A DNA stretch of 64,000 nucleotides from Apus apus (Eukaryota > Chordata > Aves > Apodiformes > Apodidae), in contig NC_067312.1 in assembly GCF_020740795.1 (NCBI RefSeq), forward strand, positions 45,098,405-45,162,404, given 5' to 3'. A model generated the notes under the pieces. It was not told where the DNA came from. It did no database searches and was given only the letters and a program-made list of their open reading frames with translations. Below, piece by piece: positions 10,721 through 25,700 of this stretch. The position numbers and the translations under genes were made by a program. Position 1 is the stretch's first letter. Each line of letters opens with the position of its first letter.

Positions 10721-13700
10721 AGCCGTGAGTTTCTGATAGCACCGGGGCGTTCCGTGCTAGTTTATCCCAGGCAGAGCTGACACCTGTAAATTTAATTTTA
10801 AAATCTAGAAATCCTAGGTGCCTGGAAATTTAGTTTTCCTTTGGAGTTCGGGGAATGTCTCGTGGGGAGCCAAAACTAGTTATTGTGCCATTTTAATCAT
10901 TTACTGCTCCTTCGGTTTTATCTCCTTGCACTACATTAAGGTGATTTTGTGCAGATAAAAGGAACTGGAAAGGACTAGTCTGTACGCTCCCTTGAATGTG
11001 TCTCTGGGAAACCTGCGTTTCTAGGTGTGGCATTAGTGCATAATTGTTTCCCGTCTTTCTAGTGGCTTAAGCCATTCCCTTTGTACGTGCTTAAAGCCAG
11101 CTGATCTGAGATAGCACCTGAGCTTAGTGGGGACAGGTGACTTGTTTCAGGTGTCATGTTGGGGGCTGAGATGATACAACCCATCGTTTTTTGTTGGCAG
11201 TGAGTCCAGAGCATAATCTGGGAGTAGCCCAGAGAAACACACAAAATAGCAAAATGTTTGATTCTGTCATTGACAGTTCTTGAAGGGGTACAGATACAAT
11301 ACTAGGTGAAGTCTTGCCTTGATAAATCTGTTTTCATAAGCTGAAATAATGTAAATTTTATATGCAGCTGGACTTAGGGGTAAGGAATACTTTTTTTTTT
11401 TGACTAAATTAATTTTCAAGTGTTCCTGAGTAGTGTGTTTAATGCTGAAATCACTGCTTATGCCAAAAGTTTTAAAGCAATGTTAAGTTTGTGTTAGGGA
11501 GCCAACATCTGCTACATATGTCAACTATCTTGCCTCACATACACATCTATACTATTGGAGAGAGGATAATTTACTGTTTAATGTGGAACGAAGGAACTTG
11601 TAACATCTTCAGTTGAGCATTAATGAGGTAGCATTGATGTGATACCATTACTAGAGCTCAAGAATATAAAAATATAGCCTTGAAACTGTTTGTTGATACC
11701 AGTAGGTTCTTTGTTCCTTACTCATATCTGATGAAGATGTTGAGGTATTTCTAATATGTGATTAACCCAAAAAAGATGTAAAAAAATGTTCAGTTATATG
11801 CTTTAGGCAGATTAGTTTTTCATGTAAGGTAATTCCCAAGTGATTGCTTTGCAGTTCCTGCAATCAATCACTTCTGTATTTGAGTCTTTCAGTTACCTTT
11901 AGAATCATAGAATGGTTTGGGTTGAAAGGGACATTAAAGATAACTAGTCCTACTCCCTTGCCAGGGACAGGAACATCTTCCATTAGACCAGGTTGCTCCA
12001 AGTCGCAGAAAAGGTTATATCTTCAAACAGCAGGTGGACTCATTAAAGAAGTGAAACTTATGTCTCATATTTAGTATATTTCCTGTTCTAGGTTTGTGTA
12101 CAACAGCTTCTATTTAGGAATCTAGATGTATGTGACACAGTAACCCAGTCTTAAGTCAGAATAGGAAAGTACTTTGGAAGAGGCCTCTTAACTTTTTAGT
12201 TAAGGTTTCAGCTTTATCAGCACATATGATGTGGTAAAAGAAATAACAGATTATATCATTATATAGAGGCAAAGCAGATTAATTTAAATAAGAACAGATG
12301 GTAGGAAATTGTGGGTACAGGTGCAGATATTAAAATAAATAATCAAATAACTTTTTTTTAACTTTGAAGAAGAGTAGAACTCAAATGAAAAACAAATCCA
12401 TAATTGACAAAGGTGCTAACCTGTTTTTTTTTATAGTTAATGGATTGAATGTTTGTTAAAAATGGATTAAAGATTAAAATAATCCTTTTGAGTACTCAAA
12501 ATATGCTGTTTTATCAGTTTAAAAATTTAGCTTCTAAATGACATAAATTCTTAATTTATCCTTTTTGTGGGGGGTTTTTTTGTTAGCTTTTTTGGGTTTT
12601 TGTGGGATTTTTTTGGGTTTTTGGTGGGGTTTTTTTGGAGAGTGTCTATTTTTTTCGGGGGGGTCTTTTTTGGTTGGTTTTTTTGGTTGGTTTTTTTTCG
12701 GGGGTGTTCTCGGGGAGTGGTTTTCATGTGTTGTTTGTTTTTTTTTTTTGGGGGGGGGGTTGGGAGGCTCTTTGGGGGAGGTTTTTTTTGGGGGTTTTGA
12801 TGGGTTTGGGTGTGGTTTTCCCCCTTCCCTACTCCTTGCACCCATAAGGGACTTTGTGGTCCTTCATTTCCTCAGGAGAGCTCTAGCCTTCTGTATATTG
12901 GCATAACAGTAATAAAGTTATACACATCACCTACAGTCTGTTTCACAGTTCCTGACTGAACAGTCTGATTCCTACTTTGTTACTGCAGGTCCTGCACCTC
13001 CCTGTGATTCTCATTTTGCTGTCATATTGCTGGAACTCTCTTTGTCTAGACTTGGTTGAAAGAAAGTATTCAGAATAAAACACAAGAGCTGGATCATGGC
13101 TTTAGATGTAATTTGAGAGATCTCTTTGATATCAGTGGGAGTGTATCCCTGGCATTTGAGAGTGAAACTTGCCCTTTGGGCTGCTGATGAAGAAGGAAAT
13201 ACAGAAATGTAATTTTGGTGAGCTACCTCTTTGGTCTGTGTAGGAATTTTAATTTCTGTTCCAATTTCTTTTGTCACATCACTTGGTAGGACAAACTGGA
13301 AGAGTATGATCAAGTCTGTCAGATGGTGCAAGACTTTCTTGCCTTACCCTTTCACCTTGGAAATAGCAAGCTTCTGGTTTTTAATTTATGTGTAACTTTA
13401 CCCTTTTAAATACATTGGCTTCACTGAATCAAAGAACAGAAATGTAAATGCTGAACAAATTACTTTTTATGAATTGTGTTACTGGTTCAAAACTGTTAAG
13501 AGCAATCATATGTTTAACTAAATTCCACTGGAATTAACTCAGTTTCCATTGGGTGTATTACCCCAATATCAGTGAGCTTCAGAAATTGAAGAAAATTATG
13601 CCATGGACATTTTTTTTTACTGGTTGTGCAATCTTGTTCCATCTGAATTATGAACAATGGTAGTATAAAACTTAGCATGACATTCAGAAAATTAATACTA

Positions 13701-16700
13701 GGTACTTTGTTTCTATGCAACCCATTGTCAATAAAATAAAGTCACCCTAAGGGAGCTTTTATTTTTTTGCCAAGTACAGTGCTGTATTGCGTAAATAAAG
13801 TGCCCCTGTAGGAGAAGTCACCAAAAGGGATAGCCTCAGAGAAGACACACCTATATTCCTCTTTGAGAATTAATCATACATTAGTTCAATGTTCTTGTAC
13901 CCTATAAAATACCTCAATTATTGTGAAGCTCAAAACCTCTGTGTTTTTTAGAAACATAATGAAAGCATTCTGAAGGTTAAAACTACATCTTGGAAGTTTG
14001 CCAGCCTTTATCCTTTAAGTTGTTTTACACAGTGAATGAATTACAGATTTTACCCTTACTGCTAGCATTTTGCTTTTTAATACTTCATAAAAAATATAGC
14101 ATGGTGAAACTGAGGGACCATAATTAAATATTACAAGATTTTACTGTAACAACTTTCAGTCCAGTAAGATGGTTTCTTAAATTTCTTGCTTGTAGGATTT
14201 AAACTGAGATGCTAGCTGTAAGCTCATTGTTCAAGTTGGCATTTTGGGTATTTAGTTCTTTGTGGATAACTGTTTTTTGCCACCAAAAAAAATATCTTTC
14301 CTGTTACATCTGAATAACTTAGATAAACAATGTTGCCTTCTCAAGGTTTCCAGTGTCACTCTGAATCTTTCCATCATGTTAAGTTCACACTTAAGTCTGA
14401 ACTTTGAATGATTGTCAGCAGGGATTAGCTGCTCCTTTTAAAAACAAAGTACTTTTGCTTCATGCTGAGAGGGCCCTTTTACTATTTTTAGTTTGCTGTT
14501 AGTGATCCTTCAGCTCCTAGCTATATGGAAGATTTTGTGTCCAGAGGGAATTATGCTAGGCTAGAGCAACAGAAAATTAATTACGTATATAAGACTTGAT
14601 ATTTTAGTACTGAAGATTGAAACTTAACCACTGGGCAATGAGCTTGAGTAATCTTTTAGTAATGCTTTTTAGAGGAATTTCTCAGTGCTGTACATATTTC
14701 TGCATTTTAAGAAGAAGACTTCAACAATGGATTAATGAGCTAGCATAAAGTGCTTGTTATGTGTTATTTCTGTAAGAAGTAGTTTAATTAGATAATGCAG
14801 TACTGTCTAAAGCTGAGCATTCAGAATGTGGCAGGATGTATGATGGTTGTTCTCTTGAATGCTCTTCCTACCCTTGATGACCTCAGCCTCAAAGACTGAA
14901 CCAGAAATGGTGTTTGTTTTATGCTCCACAGAAGTTTCCTGCTTCTTGTCTAGTCAAAACCTAAACAGGAATGTGTTCCCAGCAGAAAAAATTACGTGGC
15001 AAGTCATTTTAGACCCTGAGAGTAAATTGTGTGAAGTGCTGTCTTGGGTCGGTAAAGTGCAAAAAGCAAGTGGGTCTTTTATTTTAGTATGAGAAGGCAT
15101 TGACAGTTGTTTTTTCTTCACGCCCTTCATGTCACTTGCAGTTCAATAAATCCCAGTTGTATCTTTCTGCTGATGTTTTGACTGCAGCTTGGAGTAGCCT
15201 ACTTCAGCATTCCTCATACCTTTGGCAATGTTCATTGTCCTTCTGTGAACCTACTTCTGGAAGATAGACTGTTCAACCATGTTTATTGTTTAAAACTTCT
15301 GAACAAAACAAGGAGTCATGGGCTAAGAAGGAGAATATTTAGGTGGATCTAATAAAAATTGTTAGAACACCATAGCAGAGGGTTAGTAAGGCAGGCACAT
15401 CAGATGTTTGTACAGTAATGTAATGATAATATTTTTCCTAACAGGATGTAGCTTTGAATACATTTTTATAAGCTACTGCTGAATGCTGTCTTCCATGCAA
15501 CTGTTTTGTCCCGGGTCGCATTTCTAAGTAGTAGTCATCCTTTATGTGGGACTAAAATAGTTATTTTTATATGTATTTACATTTATTTTAATCTGGCATT
15601 TTATTTGTTATACTGATTCTGTCAGCTTCTGGTGCTCTTTATCCTTGCCCTCTAATTTTTGTACTGTAAACTGCATATTGTCATCAAAAGTGAACTTTGT
15701 CACCTTGCTTTTACCATTTTTACAGCTCAGTTATGAATGTGGTGAACTCTATAAGCCCTAGAACAGAGCACTGGAACTCATCTAGTAACTTCCCTCTGCT
15801 GTGAAAAGAGATTATTGATGGCGGTTCTTTGTTGTTTTTTTTTTTTCTTCTCATGTTTATTTTCCTTTTTTTAAACAAACAAACAACAAACACCCACCTT
15901 CTAAATTTCTTTGAGTTTGCAGCCTTTTCTGCTTACTTGAAGAGCCTTTGGTGAGGGTCTTTGAGTATGTTTACTTGAATATCCAAAAAGCTTATTAACA
16001 TAATGCATCCATGTTCTTTTGAGAACTCCAGGAATTTTTTAAGACACAGTTTATCATTACAGCATTTTTATAGGTTTCCATTTTGTTATACTCTAGACCT
16101 GTGGAATATGATTTAGCCTAGTTTTTTCTTGAAAGAGGGCATCACAATCTTACTGTCCAGATAAGATCTGCTTAAGGTATTTCTTTTGCAACTGAAATAC
16201 AAGATTTGATGATGTTTAAACTGCATAAGTTGTGATTTATATTCCAGCTCTGAACGGACAACTAAAATGCTGTGGTGGATTAGAAAGAACTTTCATTCAT
16301 GTTGGGTGTATTTTTGCACTGCGTACAAGTTACAGGTCTTTGATTATGGTTTGTGTATGTAATCAGTTGGTGATTGCTTCGTGTGACAGAGGCAGCTATG
16401 GTCTTCAGGATGGTTTTTACACTTCAGTGAACTCTTATCAGTCCCAACAAATGGGGCATTTGTAGGGAACAGTTGGAATTAAGGTTGTTCCTAACTAGTT
16501 CTGTTTGAAAATTAATTACAGTAGGCACTAGAAAGAGGTAAACATGCACAATACTTGGAAAGCTACCTGGATAATATGTGCAGAGAAGAGAGCATTCACA
16601 ATGTAGTGAGATGGATTGTTACTATAATATTGGTGCTAGAGTAAGCTAAAATTATTAATAGTTATATAGCGAAGCATTCCAGGAAAAGTTAGCATTTGAA

Positions 16701-19700
16701 ATCGATGAATTTTGAAGGGAAGCTAAGAAAATAGCAGTGAACATAAATGTGGAAGGGGAACGTGCTTTATAATGAACTTCAGGGTTTTAATGATTCATAC
16801 ATGACAGCATGTTTCTCTAAATGTTTTACTGATTGTCTCAGTTCAGTTCTTTGTTTTCTTGAATAGATAAAGGTTGACATAGTGGACTGCAAGGTGGTTG
16901 TGTAAAAAAAAAAAGAAGTACTTACAGCAGCTTTTTTTTCAAGGGGAAGAATGTTTTCATAGACACTTCTTAAAAAAAGAAAACTCTTCATACTATTGCA
17001 GTTGAGTGTTTGTTTACATACTATGTAAGGACAGTGAGTGCTGTTTGCAAAGTTGTCCCTGTGCTGGAAGTAGAACACTAGCAGGCTCTCAGGAACGGCA
17101 TGGTGGGAAAGAATTTTCCAGAGGAGGGCATGAAAGGGGAAGGGCAAGTTCCTGTGATTGGATGTTTAGAAGTTCCAGCTAGAGTTTGGTTGTTATATGC
17201 CAGAGAGATAACAGGATTACTGGAAAGGTACCTCAGGGAGATAACTTCCTTCTCTGGGCAGGATCAGCTGTAAGGCCTTAGCAGGTTTTGTAAGGCTTTT
17301 CTAGGTGTGTATTGAAATTCTTCAAGGACCAAGAATGTTTGTCCCGAGGTCTGTGGACAATGGGCAGTGCTGCTTCACCCTTATAGGAGGAAAAAAAAAC
17401 AGATTGTATTTATCCAGTTGAATCTTTTTCTTAATCTGCGTAGCAGTACTATATGGCTGTCATAAAATGTGAAGTTCAAAAAGGCACTCTGTAAGACTTC
17501 AGGATTTAAACAGTGAGATGTGGTTTTGTTCTGAAATAAGTATATATCTAAATAGAAACACATGGTTAAGCATCTTTGAAATTTAATATTAAGATGTCTT
17601 TGCAGCCATTCTAACAATCTTACTTGTTAAATTACAGATTTAAATTAACAGATAAATAGCTGTCTAAAAGTTGTGTGGATAGAGGAATAGTGTAAATTCA
17701 AGCTTTGCTCTGAAGATCTGGGACTGGCTATAAAATTGTCTTTCTGCATAGTATTTTAGGGTGAATTGTACTAGCTCTCCTTCAAAATGTCTAAGATAAG
17801 CTATTCCTACTGATACTGTATTGCATTTTTTCCCTTTTTCTGTAAGCAGTTCCTTGGCAGCTGGATGTCTTCTAATAGGTTTGTTGATGTTCAACAGCTG
17901 TGTTCTGCTTTAAAACAAATGTTTGTATTGCATCCCAGTAATTCTTCCAGTTGTCTTCAAATGAACTTTTGGGTTTATTCTGCCTCCAATAAATACAGAG
18001 AAAAAACGTTTTTAGAGGTGAGGTTGTGTTAAAAGAAGCATAGAAGGAGCAGAAATGTGAAAGTGGACAAATAGTAGGTACTTTTTTAGAACTTCTAGGA
18101 CTTAAGATTTTATAATGATGGCCTTAAACATTTATTATTGTTGTTGATTATGTAATGTCTGGCTCATTATTGAGTATGCAAATATAGTAGAGCAGCTGCA
18201 TTTGAAAGCAATTGTAATGTTCATACATAGTTTCTCAGCCTATACACTGACTGGGCTGTCATACGAAGATGATCTGTGTGGATAGAAAATAAGCCCATAA
18301 CAGATTTGAAGACTTCACTGAGAATCATAGAATCATAGGATCATAGGGGTTGGAAGGGACCTCGAAAGATCATCTAGTCCAACCCCCCTGCCAGAGCAGG
18401 GTCACCTAGAGTACATGACACAGGAACGCGTCCAGGCGGATCTTGAATGTCTCCAGTGAAGAAGACTCCACAACCTCTCTGGGCAGCCTGTTCCAGTGCT
18501 CTGTCACTCTCACAGTAAAAAATTTTTTTGTGATATTCACCTTAAACCTCCTATGCTCCAATTTGTATCCATTACTCCTTGTCCTATCACTGGTCATCAC
18601 TGAAAAAAGCTTAACTCCATCTTCTTGACACTCACCCTTTGCGTATTTGTAAACACTGATGAGGTCACCCCTCAGTCTCCTTTTCTCCAAACTAAAGAGA
18701 CCCAGCTCTCTCAGCCTTTCCTCATAAGGGAGATGTTCCACTCCCTTAATCATCTTTGTGGCTCTGCGTTGGACTCTTTCCAGCAGTTTTTGTCCTTCCT
18801 GAACTGAGGGGCCCAGAACTGGACACAATACTCCAGATGCGGCCTCACCAATGCAGAATAGAGGGGGAGGAGAACCTCTCTTGACCGACTAACCACACCC
18901 TTTCTAATGCACCCCAGGATGCCATTGGCCTTCTTAGCCACAAGGGCACACTGCTGGCTCATGGTCATCCTCCTGTCTACCAGGACCCCCAGGTCCCTTT
19001 CACCTACACTGCTCTCAAGCAGATCAGCCCCCAACCTGTACTGGTACATGGCATTTTTCTTCCCCAAATGTAAAACTCTACACTTGCCCTTGTTGAATTT
19101 CATCAGGTTTTTCCCCGCCCAAGTCTCCAGCCTGTCTAGGTCTCTCTGAATGGCAGCACAGCCTTCTGGTGTGTCAGCCACTCCTCCCAGCTTGGTGTCA
19201 TCAGCAAACTTGCTGAGGGTACATTCTGTACCCTCATCCAGGTCGTTGATGAAGATGTTGAACAACACCGGTCCCAGTACCGACCCCTGAGGGACTCCAC
19301 TAATCACAGGCCTCCAACTAGATTCTGCCCCATTGACTACAACTCTGACTTCTTCCTTTCAACCAGTTCTTGAACCACCTCACTGCCTGATCATCAAACC
19401 CATACTTGATCAACTTATCTACAAGGATGCTGTGGGAGACGGTGTCAAATGCTTTACTGAAATCAAGATAAACCACATCTACCGCTCTGCCATCATCTAT
19501 CCCCCTAGTAATTTCCTCATAGAAGGCTATAAGGTTAGCCAAACATGACTTACCCTTGGTAAAACCATGTTGACTGCTCTTGATGACCCCCATGTCCTTG
19601 ATATGTCTAGAGATAGTGCCAAGGACAAGTTGTTCCATCACCTTTCCAGGGATGGAGGTGAGGCTGACCGGTCTATAGTTACCTGGGTCCCCCTTCTTGT

Positions 19701-22700
19701 AGACTGGAGTGACATTTGCTATCCTCCAGTCCTCAGGCACCTTTCCTGTTACCCATGACTTACCGAAGATGATGGAGAGTGGACTAGCAATGACCTCCGC
19801 CAGCTCCCTCAGCACCCTTGGATGCATTTCATGTGGACCCATCGATTTATGTATGTCCAGATTACTCAACTGATCCCTAACCCAATCCTCATCTACCTGG
19901 GCAAACTCCTCCTTTATCTTGACTTCTTCTGGGGCTATATGAAACTGGGGCTCATGGGGAAAGCCTGCAGGAGTAAAGACAGAGGCAAAGAAGGCATTCA
20001 GCACGTCTGCCTTCTTTAAATCCTCTGTCACCAGGGCACCCACCTCATTCAGCAGTGGGCCTATATTGCCTCTGGTGTTAGTTTTGTTGGCTATGTATTT
20101 GAAAAAGCCCTTTCTAGTATCCTTAACCTGACTTGCAAGGTTAAGTTCCAAGGAGGCCTTAGCTTTCCTAGTTGCCTCCCTACATTCTCTGACAACAGTC
20201 CTATATTCCTCCCAAGTTACCAGCCCCTCCTTCCATGATCTATAGATTTTCCTTTTCCACTTGAGTTTGCCCAGCAGCTCCTTTTTTAACCACGCTGGTC
20301 TCCTAGCTCCCTTACTAGATTTTCTACCCGTTGGGACACACTGATCCTGTGCTTGCAAGAAATGGTCCTTGAATGTTGTCCAGCTATCTTGAGCCCCTTT
20401 ACCTTCCAGCACCCTGTCCCATGGGACTTCCCTTAACAATTGATTGAGGAGGCCGAAGTTTGCTCTGTGGAAGTCCAGGGTTCTGGTCCTGCTGGGTATT
20501 CTGTTCCTCCCACACAGGATCCTGAACTCCACTATCTCATGGTCACTGCAGCCAAGGCTACCATTGACCACCACTGCTTCAATAAGGCCCTCCTTGTTGG
20601 TGAGCACAAGATCCAGCAGCGCTCCTCTTTTAGTCGGCTTGTCCACCATTTGCATTAAGAAGTTGTCATCAGTGCATTGGAGGAACCTCCTAGACTGTAA
20701 AAGGCTGGCTGTGTAAGTCTTCCAGCAGATATCGGGATAGTAAAAATCTCCCATGAGGACCAAGGACTGTAGTTGTGAGGCTGCTTTCAGCTGCCTGTAG
20801 AAAGCCTCATCAACTTCCTCATCTTGATCAGGAGGTCTGTAGTAGACTCTCACAACTGTATCACCCATACCACCCTGCCCTTTAATTCTTACCCACAGAC
20901 TTTCAACTTGCCCCTCATCAGCCCCTGCACAAAACTCAATACATTCTAGTTGCTCTCTCACATAAAGAGCAACTCCACCACCTCGCTTTGCTGACCTGTC
21001 TTTCCTAAAAAGGACGCAGCCATCCATGGCCATATTCCAGTCATGTGAGCTGTCCCACCACGTCTCTGTTACTGCTACCAGATCATAACCCTTAGACCGC
21101 ACACAGACCTCTAACTCTTCCTGTTTATTCCCCATGCTGTGAGCATTGGTGTACAGGCATTTCAGGAAGCAAGCAGAGCACACTGGTGGGACCAAATCCT
21201 CCTTAGACCAGCTTCCTTCAGGCCCTGGTGTGTTCCTCTTGGGCTTGTCCCTAACAGACCCAGTTTTCTCCCCTTCCCCCTTCACATCTAGTTTAAAGCT
21301 CTCTCAATGAGCCCTGCTAAGTCCTGCCCCAAAAGCCTTTTCCCCCTCTGGGACAGGTGCATCTCACCTGCCACCATCAGGCCAGGTGTCTCATACAGGA
21401 GCCCGTGATCAAAAAAACCAAAGCCCTGCCTTTGGCACCAGTCTCGTAGCCATTCATTCATCAGTAAACTCTTCCTGTTTACTGCTCCACCCATTCTTAC
21501 AGGAGGTATGGAGGCAAACGCTACTTGTGCTCCAGACCCCCTAACTAGCTGTCCCAGGGCCCTGAAGTCTCTCTTCATTGCCCTTACATTTCTTGTAGTA
21601 ATTTCGTCACTGCCAACCTGAAAAATCAGCAGTGGGTAGTAATCAGATGGATTTACAATACTAGAGAGTTTCCTTTTAACATCTCTAATGCGAGCCCCAG
21701 GGAGGCAGCAGACCTCCCTGTGGGATGGGAGGACATTTAATTTTTAACATTAAGCAACTTCTATGTTGACTGTATCTGTGCTATTTCTGAAATTCTAGTT
21801 AGATCTTTTTTAAACATAATAAATTTGGTAGGTTATCCTCATGTTGCCTAGTTCAAAAAGCCAAAAGCTCTTTGTGCTTCAAGTTTATAACAATTTTTTA
21901 ATGTCTCAAGTTCAGTCTTTAAGTAAACACCATGCAGTTGCTTTATTTTGCGAAGTATTGTCTCAATATAGAAACAAGCCACACCAATTACTTTTGGAGT
22001 AGTTTAATCATAAAAAGGAAGTGGAAGGTGTTTTTAGAAAACTCTGATTTTGAAATCCAGAATGATTTTTTGTTGCTTTTTTTATCAGTGGTCCAGACTG
22101 TTAATGTGATAAATCCTTAGCTGTTTTTTTTGTTTGTTTGGTTGTTGGGTTTTTTTGAAAATAACTCGATGCATGATTAAATTTGAAAGCTTTTGTGATA
22201 AGAGTTTTTAGGACCTGCAGCGAAGATCATAATCCAGAAGTAACTAGCTGCACTGGTCCATTTGACAGTGTCAGTGAATTTTCCTATTTGCATGATTTTA
22301 ATATAGACATTTATGACTCTAGAAAAACTGTAGTTGATGTTTTTCAGTTATGTGAATAATAGATCACTAACTATTAGTATATATGATGTAGAATCCCTGA
22401 CTTCGTTTTGATAGATGCATGTTCCTTTCAATATTTAAATTCTGCTTTTCTAGGTTGTGTCTTTAATCCAAAAGACTTCTGGGTCTTAGTAGCTCAGCAC
22501 AACTATCTGTAAGCTGGATGATACTGGCAGACATTATTTGCAGACTTCTTTTATCTCCAGGAAGTATTAATGTGGGTTCAGTACAGCAAAACTACTTTTC
22601 TTTCACAGGAGTTTTTAAATGTCCTCTGAGGAAAAAAGCATGCGTGCCTTTTTTGAGTATGTATGCCAGTCGTCTTTCTGGTAAACCATGTAATTCTCAG

Positions 22701-25700
22701 ATCAAATTTACATGTAATAAAAACACTATTAAAAACAGTTAAAAATCCCAAACACTGAAAAACTTTATTTTTAGTGTCATTAGAACTGTTTGCTGAATGC
22801 ACACCAGGGGTTTATGGTCCTGCTTGATGCTTACTCATATAAAGGTGCAGGAAAGTAAGAGTAGAGGCAGGAGAGAGTCTGTGGACTCCAATCCATACTG
22901 TAAAGTTTGCCTTTTCCAGAGGAAGCTGCTGTGCAAGGGATCTTTAGACTTCAGTGTAATCAGTGTTAAATGCTAATCTGACTGACATAAATCTTATCCA
23001 AAAAATGCTCTTAAAATTCTTATTCTACTACATTATGTAGAAGAACTTGCAGACTTCTTATATGAGGAAGGTTTTTTTTTCCCTCCCAGAATATTTGGAA
23101 TCTTTGCTACTTAGAGATTTAAAATTACATAGTAACCTATGAACAACTGTTAATAATGCTTGAAAGTTAGCAGCCTGAAGTGGGAGACTGGGTTCCATGT
23201 TTTCCCTACTGTCCCCCTGATGAAATGACATAGCGTTGGATACTTGTTGCTAGATGATGTCCCTTCAACTGAATCTGGCATTATTACATTGCACAACATG
23301 CAAGTGTCCTTTTATATTTTGAGTGAACTTCAGATGTGTTATGGGAGTACCAGGAGAGAGCACGGCACTGCTTGTTTCTGACAATTGTCAGTTCTGTGGG
23401 AGTATAATGGCTTTGGATTGGCTCGAAACATTGGAAAACAATCTTCTACAGAACAAGTGTTAGGGGAAAGGGAGAGAGTAATTTTAGAACCCAAAAAGTT
23501 TGTGAAACAGTTACTATGGGAAGGGGCATATAGAAGTGAAGGAAGGCATCAGATCTGTTTAAGTCTGCTTTACCCAAGGGTTCTGCCTAGTTTGTCTAAA
23601 TAAAAAGATTCCAGATCTCTTGTTTGGGCTGCAGCCATTGGGTCTTGAATGGCAGCAGTTTCACAGCATCATGAGCATGTCAATACTTTGGTAATCCTTC
23701 CTGGAGTTACTCTTTGACAGTAGAGTAAGTTCCTGGGTCTCTAGTCTGTGACACTGCTGTGGAAGGGTTGTGGATAGTGCTCAAGGGGGAGGAAGTCTAA
23801 AGGCACACTGGGAGGTGATAGCAGTATTGAGCAATGTCAGGAATGGGGAAAACAGTTCAATTAACTAGAGTTTGAGGGAACAAACTTTTTTGAGTTCCCT
23901 GGAGATCTTCAGTAGTTTTTAAAACTTCTTTCCACCCTTGTTTGGCTTATTATTGTTCCTGGGGGCTAGACAGTGTTTGTTAAGGTATCTTCCATGTGTA
24001 ATGAACTGGATGTGTACAACCTCTGCCTATGTTTGTTTGTTTGTTTGTTTTTTCTTAGCAACAAGGTCGGCCAAGCATATACCATGCAGTAGTGGTGATA
24101 TTTCTAGAATTCTTTGCCTGGGGGCTCTTGACAACTCCAGTGCTAACTGTAAGTATCACTGATCAGCTGTTGTCTTGGCAGTAATGGCAAAAGTTAATTT
24201 GCTAATTCTTAACAATTGGAGTTTTAATTTGGTTTACACGTCCTACTTACATCATTAACTGAATTCCAGGAGTCTTAACATTCAACACTATGCAATAGTA
24301 GTATACAACGGCTGAGATCTGGACTGCTGAAAGACTAAAAGATGGTGAAAAATGAGCTAGCAAAATGCTGTACTACTCTTCAATTTTTACTTGCCTATTA
24401 GAGTAATATTTACTTAGTAATTTGGTGAAAGTGTCTTTGGAATTTTTGGCTTTTTAAGACTTTATAGCTCAGTTCATCTTCTAGTCATAACAATTGAATA
24501 ATTTTGCATCCCATAGAAAACTTTGGATGCTATTGTGGGCTGACTGTTTTGCCAGCATAGAATTGGAAGGAAAATGTAAAAAATGTGAACAATGGTTCTT
24601 GTAAGTATTTAATTTGTTCTGGAATGCAGTTACTTTTCAGATGAATAGATCATTTGAGTGTTTGGCAATAGGGTATAAATTAATCTGAAGACATAGGTCT
24701 TGGTCATTGGTACCAGACCTGTGTAAGAGAAGTCATCAAAATTCTTTAGTCCATTTTTTCATGAGGTAAAACCTGAGAGCACTTAGAATATGTGATGAGC
24801 ACCATCTTAATTATTTTCCTTCCTCAAACTTCAGTACAGTCATGGTCTTGAATGTCTTGTGTTTTGAATGTTGTATTCCTCTCTTTTGTGTTCTTGAATG
24901 TTTTACAAGGCTGTTGGGTTGAAAACTTAATTTAAAACACTGAGTTACATGTAATGATGTAGCTTTCTGTGTTCTTGGAAGTGATTATCTATATTAGTAA
25001 TCAGTTTTGCACAGACTGAAAGGCTGCTGTTTGATTTAAATTATTTCAGATCTGGTTTGATACTTTGTACCCTTCTGTCTTGTCAGTACTTGTGATAACT
25101 TACCTTGGCCTGCTGATCAGCCAGCAGTTCTTAATGCCATGTACAGCTTTCTTTTGGATAAGGTTCAGCCTTTGAACTGCCAGCTGCCCACTTCTGCTTA
25201 AGCACATTTGTCTGGTAGGAGAGGCATATACGGAAGTGTTTGACCTGTTTATCAAAATTCAGGACTGCTCAAGGTTTTTGTAGTTGTGTCATGATTCTCC
25301 AGGTAATTGTCAACATTTAATCAGATGAAAATATATTATAAAAATAAATCATGTATTCTGTGATAGCTGAGATCTGAAGCTCATTTTTAGATTACTTTTT
25401 AACTTCTTTTGACATATGTCAGCAAAGCTGTAGTGTTTGTTACATGACACAGTACTTAGAGAAAACGCGAAGTGTTTATAAAGCATACAAAGGCTATTTT
25501 GCTCACAGACTACCCAAAGCTTATACTTATTACTCTTTCTTATAGACTTGTAAGCCCATATTAGTAAATCACCATAAGCAATATTAATCGCTTAATGACC
25601 TATTCCTTCTTCAGTGTAATATTTTCTTGAATATGTAAATATTTTTATCCATAGAACTTGAGTAATGCAGTTTCTGTCGGTTTGTCCACTTGCATTTCTC

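Larger units (their letters stand above)
18321..21737 (-). mobile_element. Long CR1 LINE, 5'-truncated, in antisense to MFSD14B
   Basis: CR1-type non-LTR retrotransposon copy of about 3.4 kb. The 3' end is the avian CR1 tail (AGAATCATAGAATCATAGGA read on plus at 18321). ORF1 is represented by its C-terminal part (21288-21578) with [14 protein letters not shown], the last block of the SGNH-type esterase domain. ORF2 starts about 21285 with an endonuclease domain ([38 protein letters not shown]) and continues through reverse transcriptase ([12 protein letters not shown], then FADDTKLGG). Two frame breaks, near 19310 and 18790-18830, inactivate it. It lies in intron 1, opposite to the host gene. 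Confidence 0.96.

Noticed and set aside
10020..10742. 240-codon minus-strand ORF over the CpG island, and other long frames there
   Set aside because: GC-rich DNA rarely contains stops; the product is Pro/Arg/Ala-rich without motifs, while the plus strand holds MFSD14B exon 1 with a good donor site.
12534..12906. Overlapping ORFs of 77-113 codons on both strands
   Set aside because: They are translations of the G/T-rich tract (Gly/Phe/Val on plus, Pro/Lys/Thr on minus).
13011..13331. 106-codon minus-strand ORF in intron 1
   Set aside because: No family recognised and no splice or promoter context; treated as chance.
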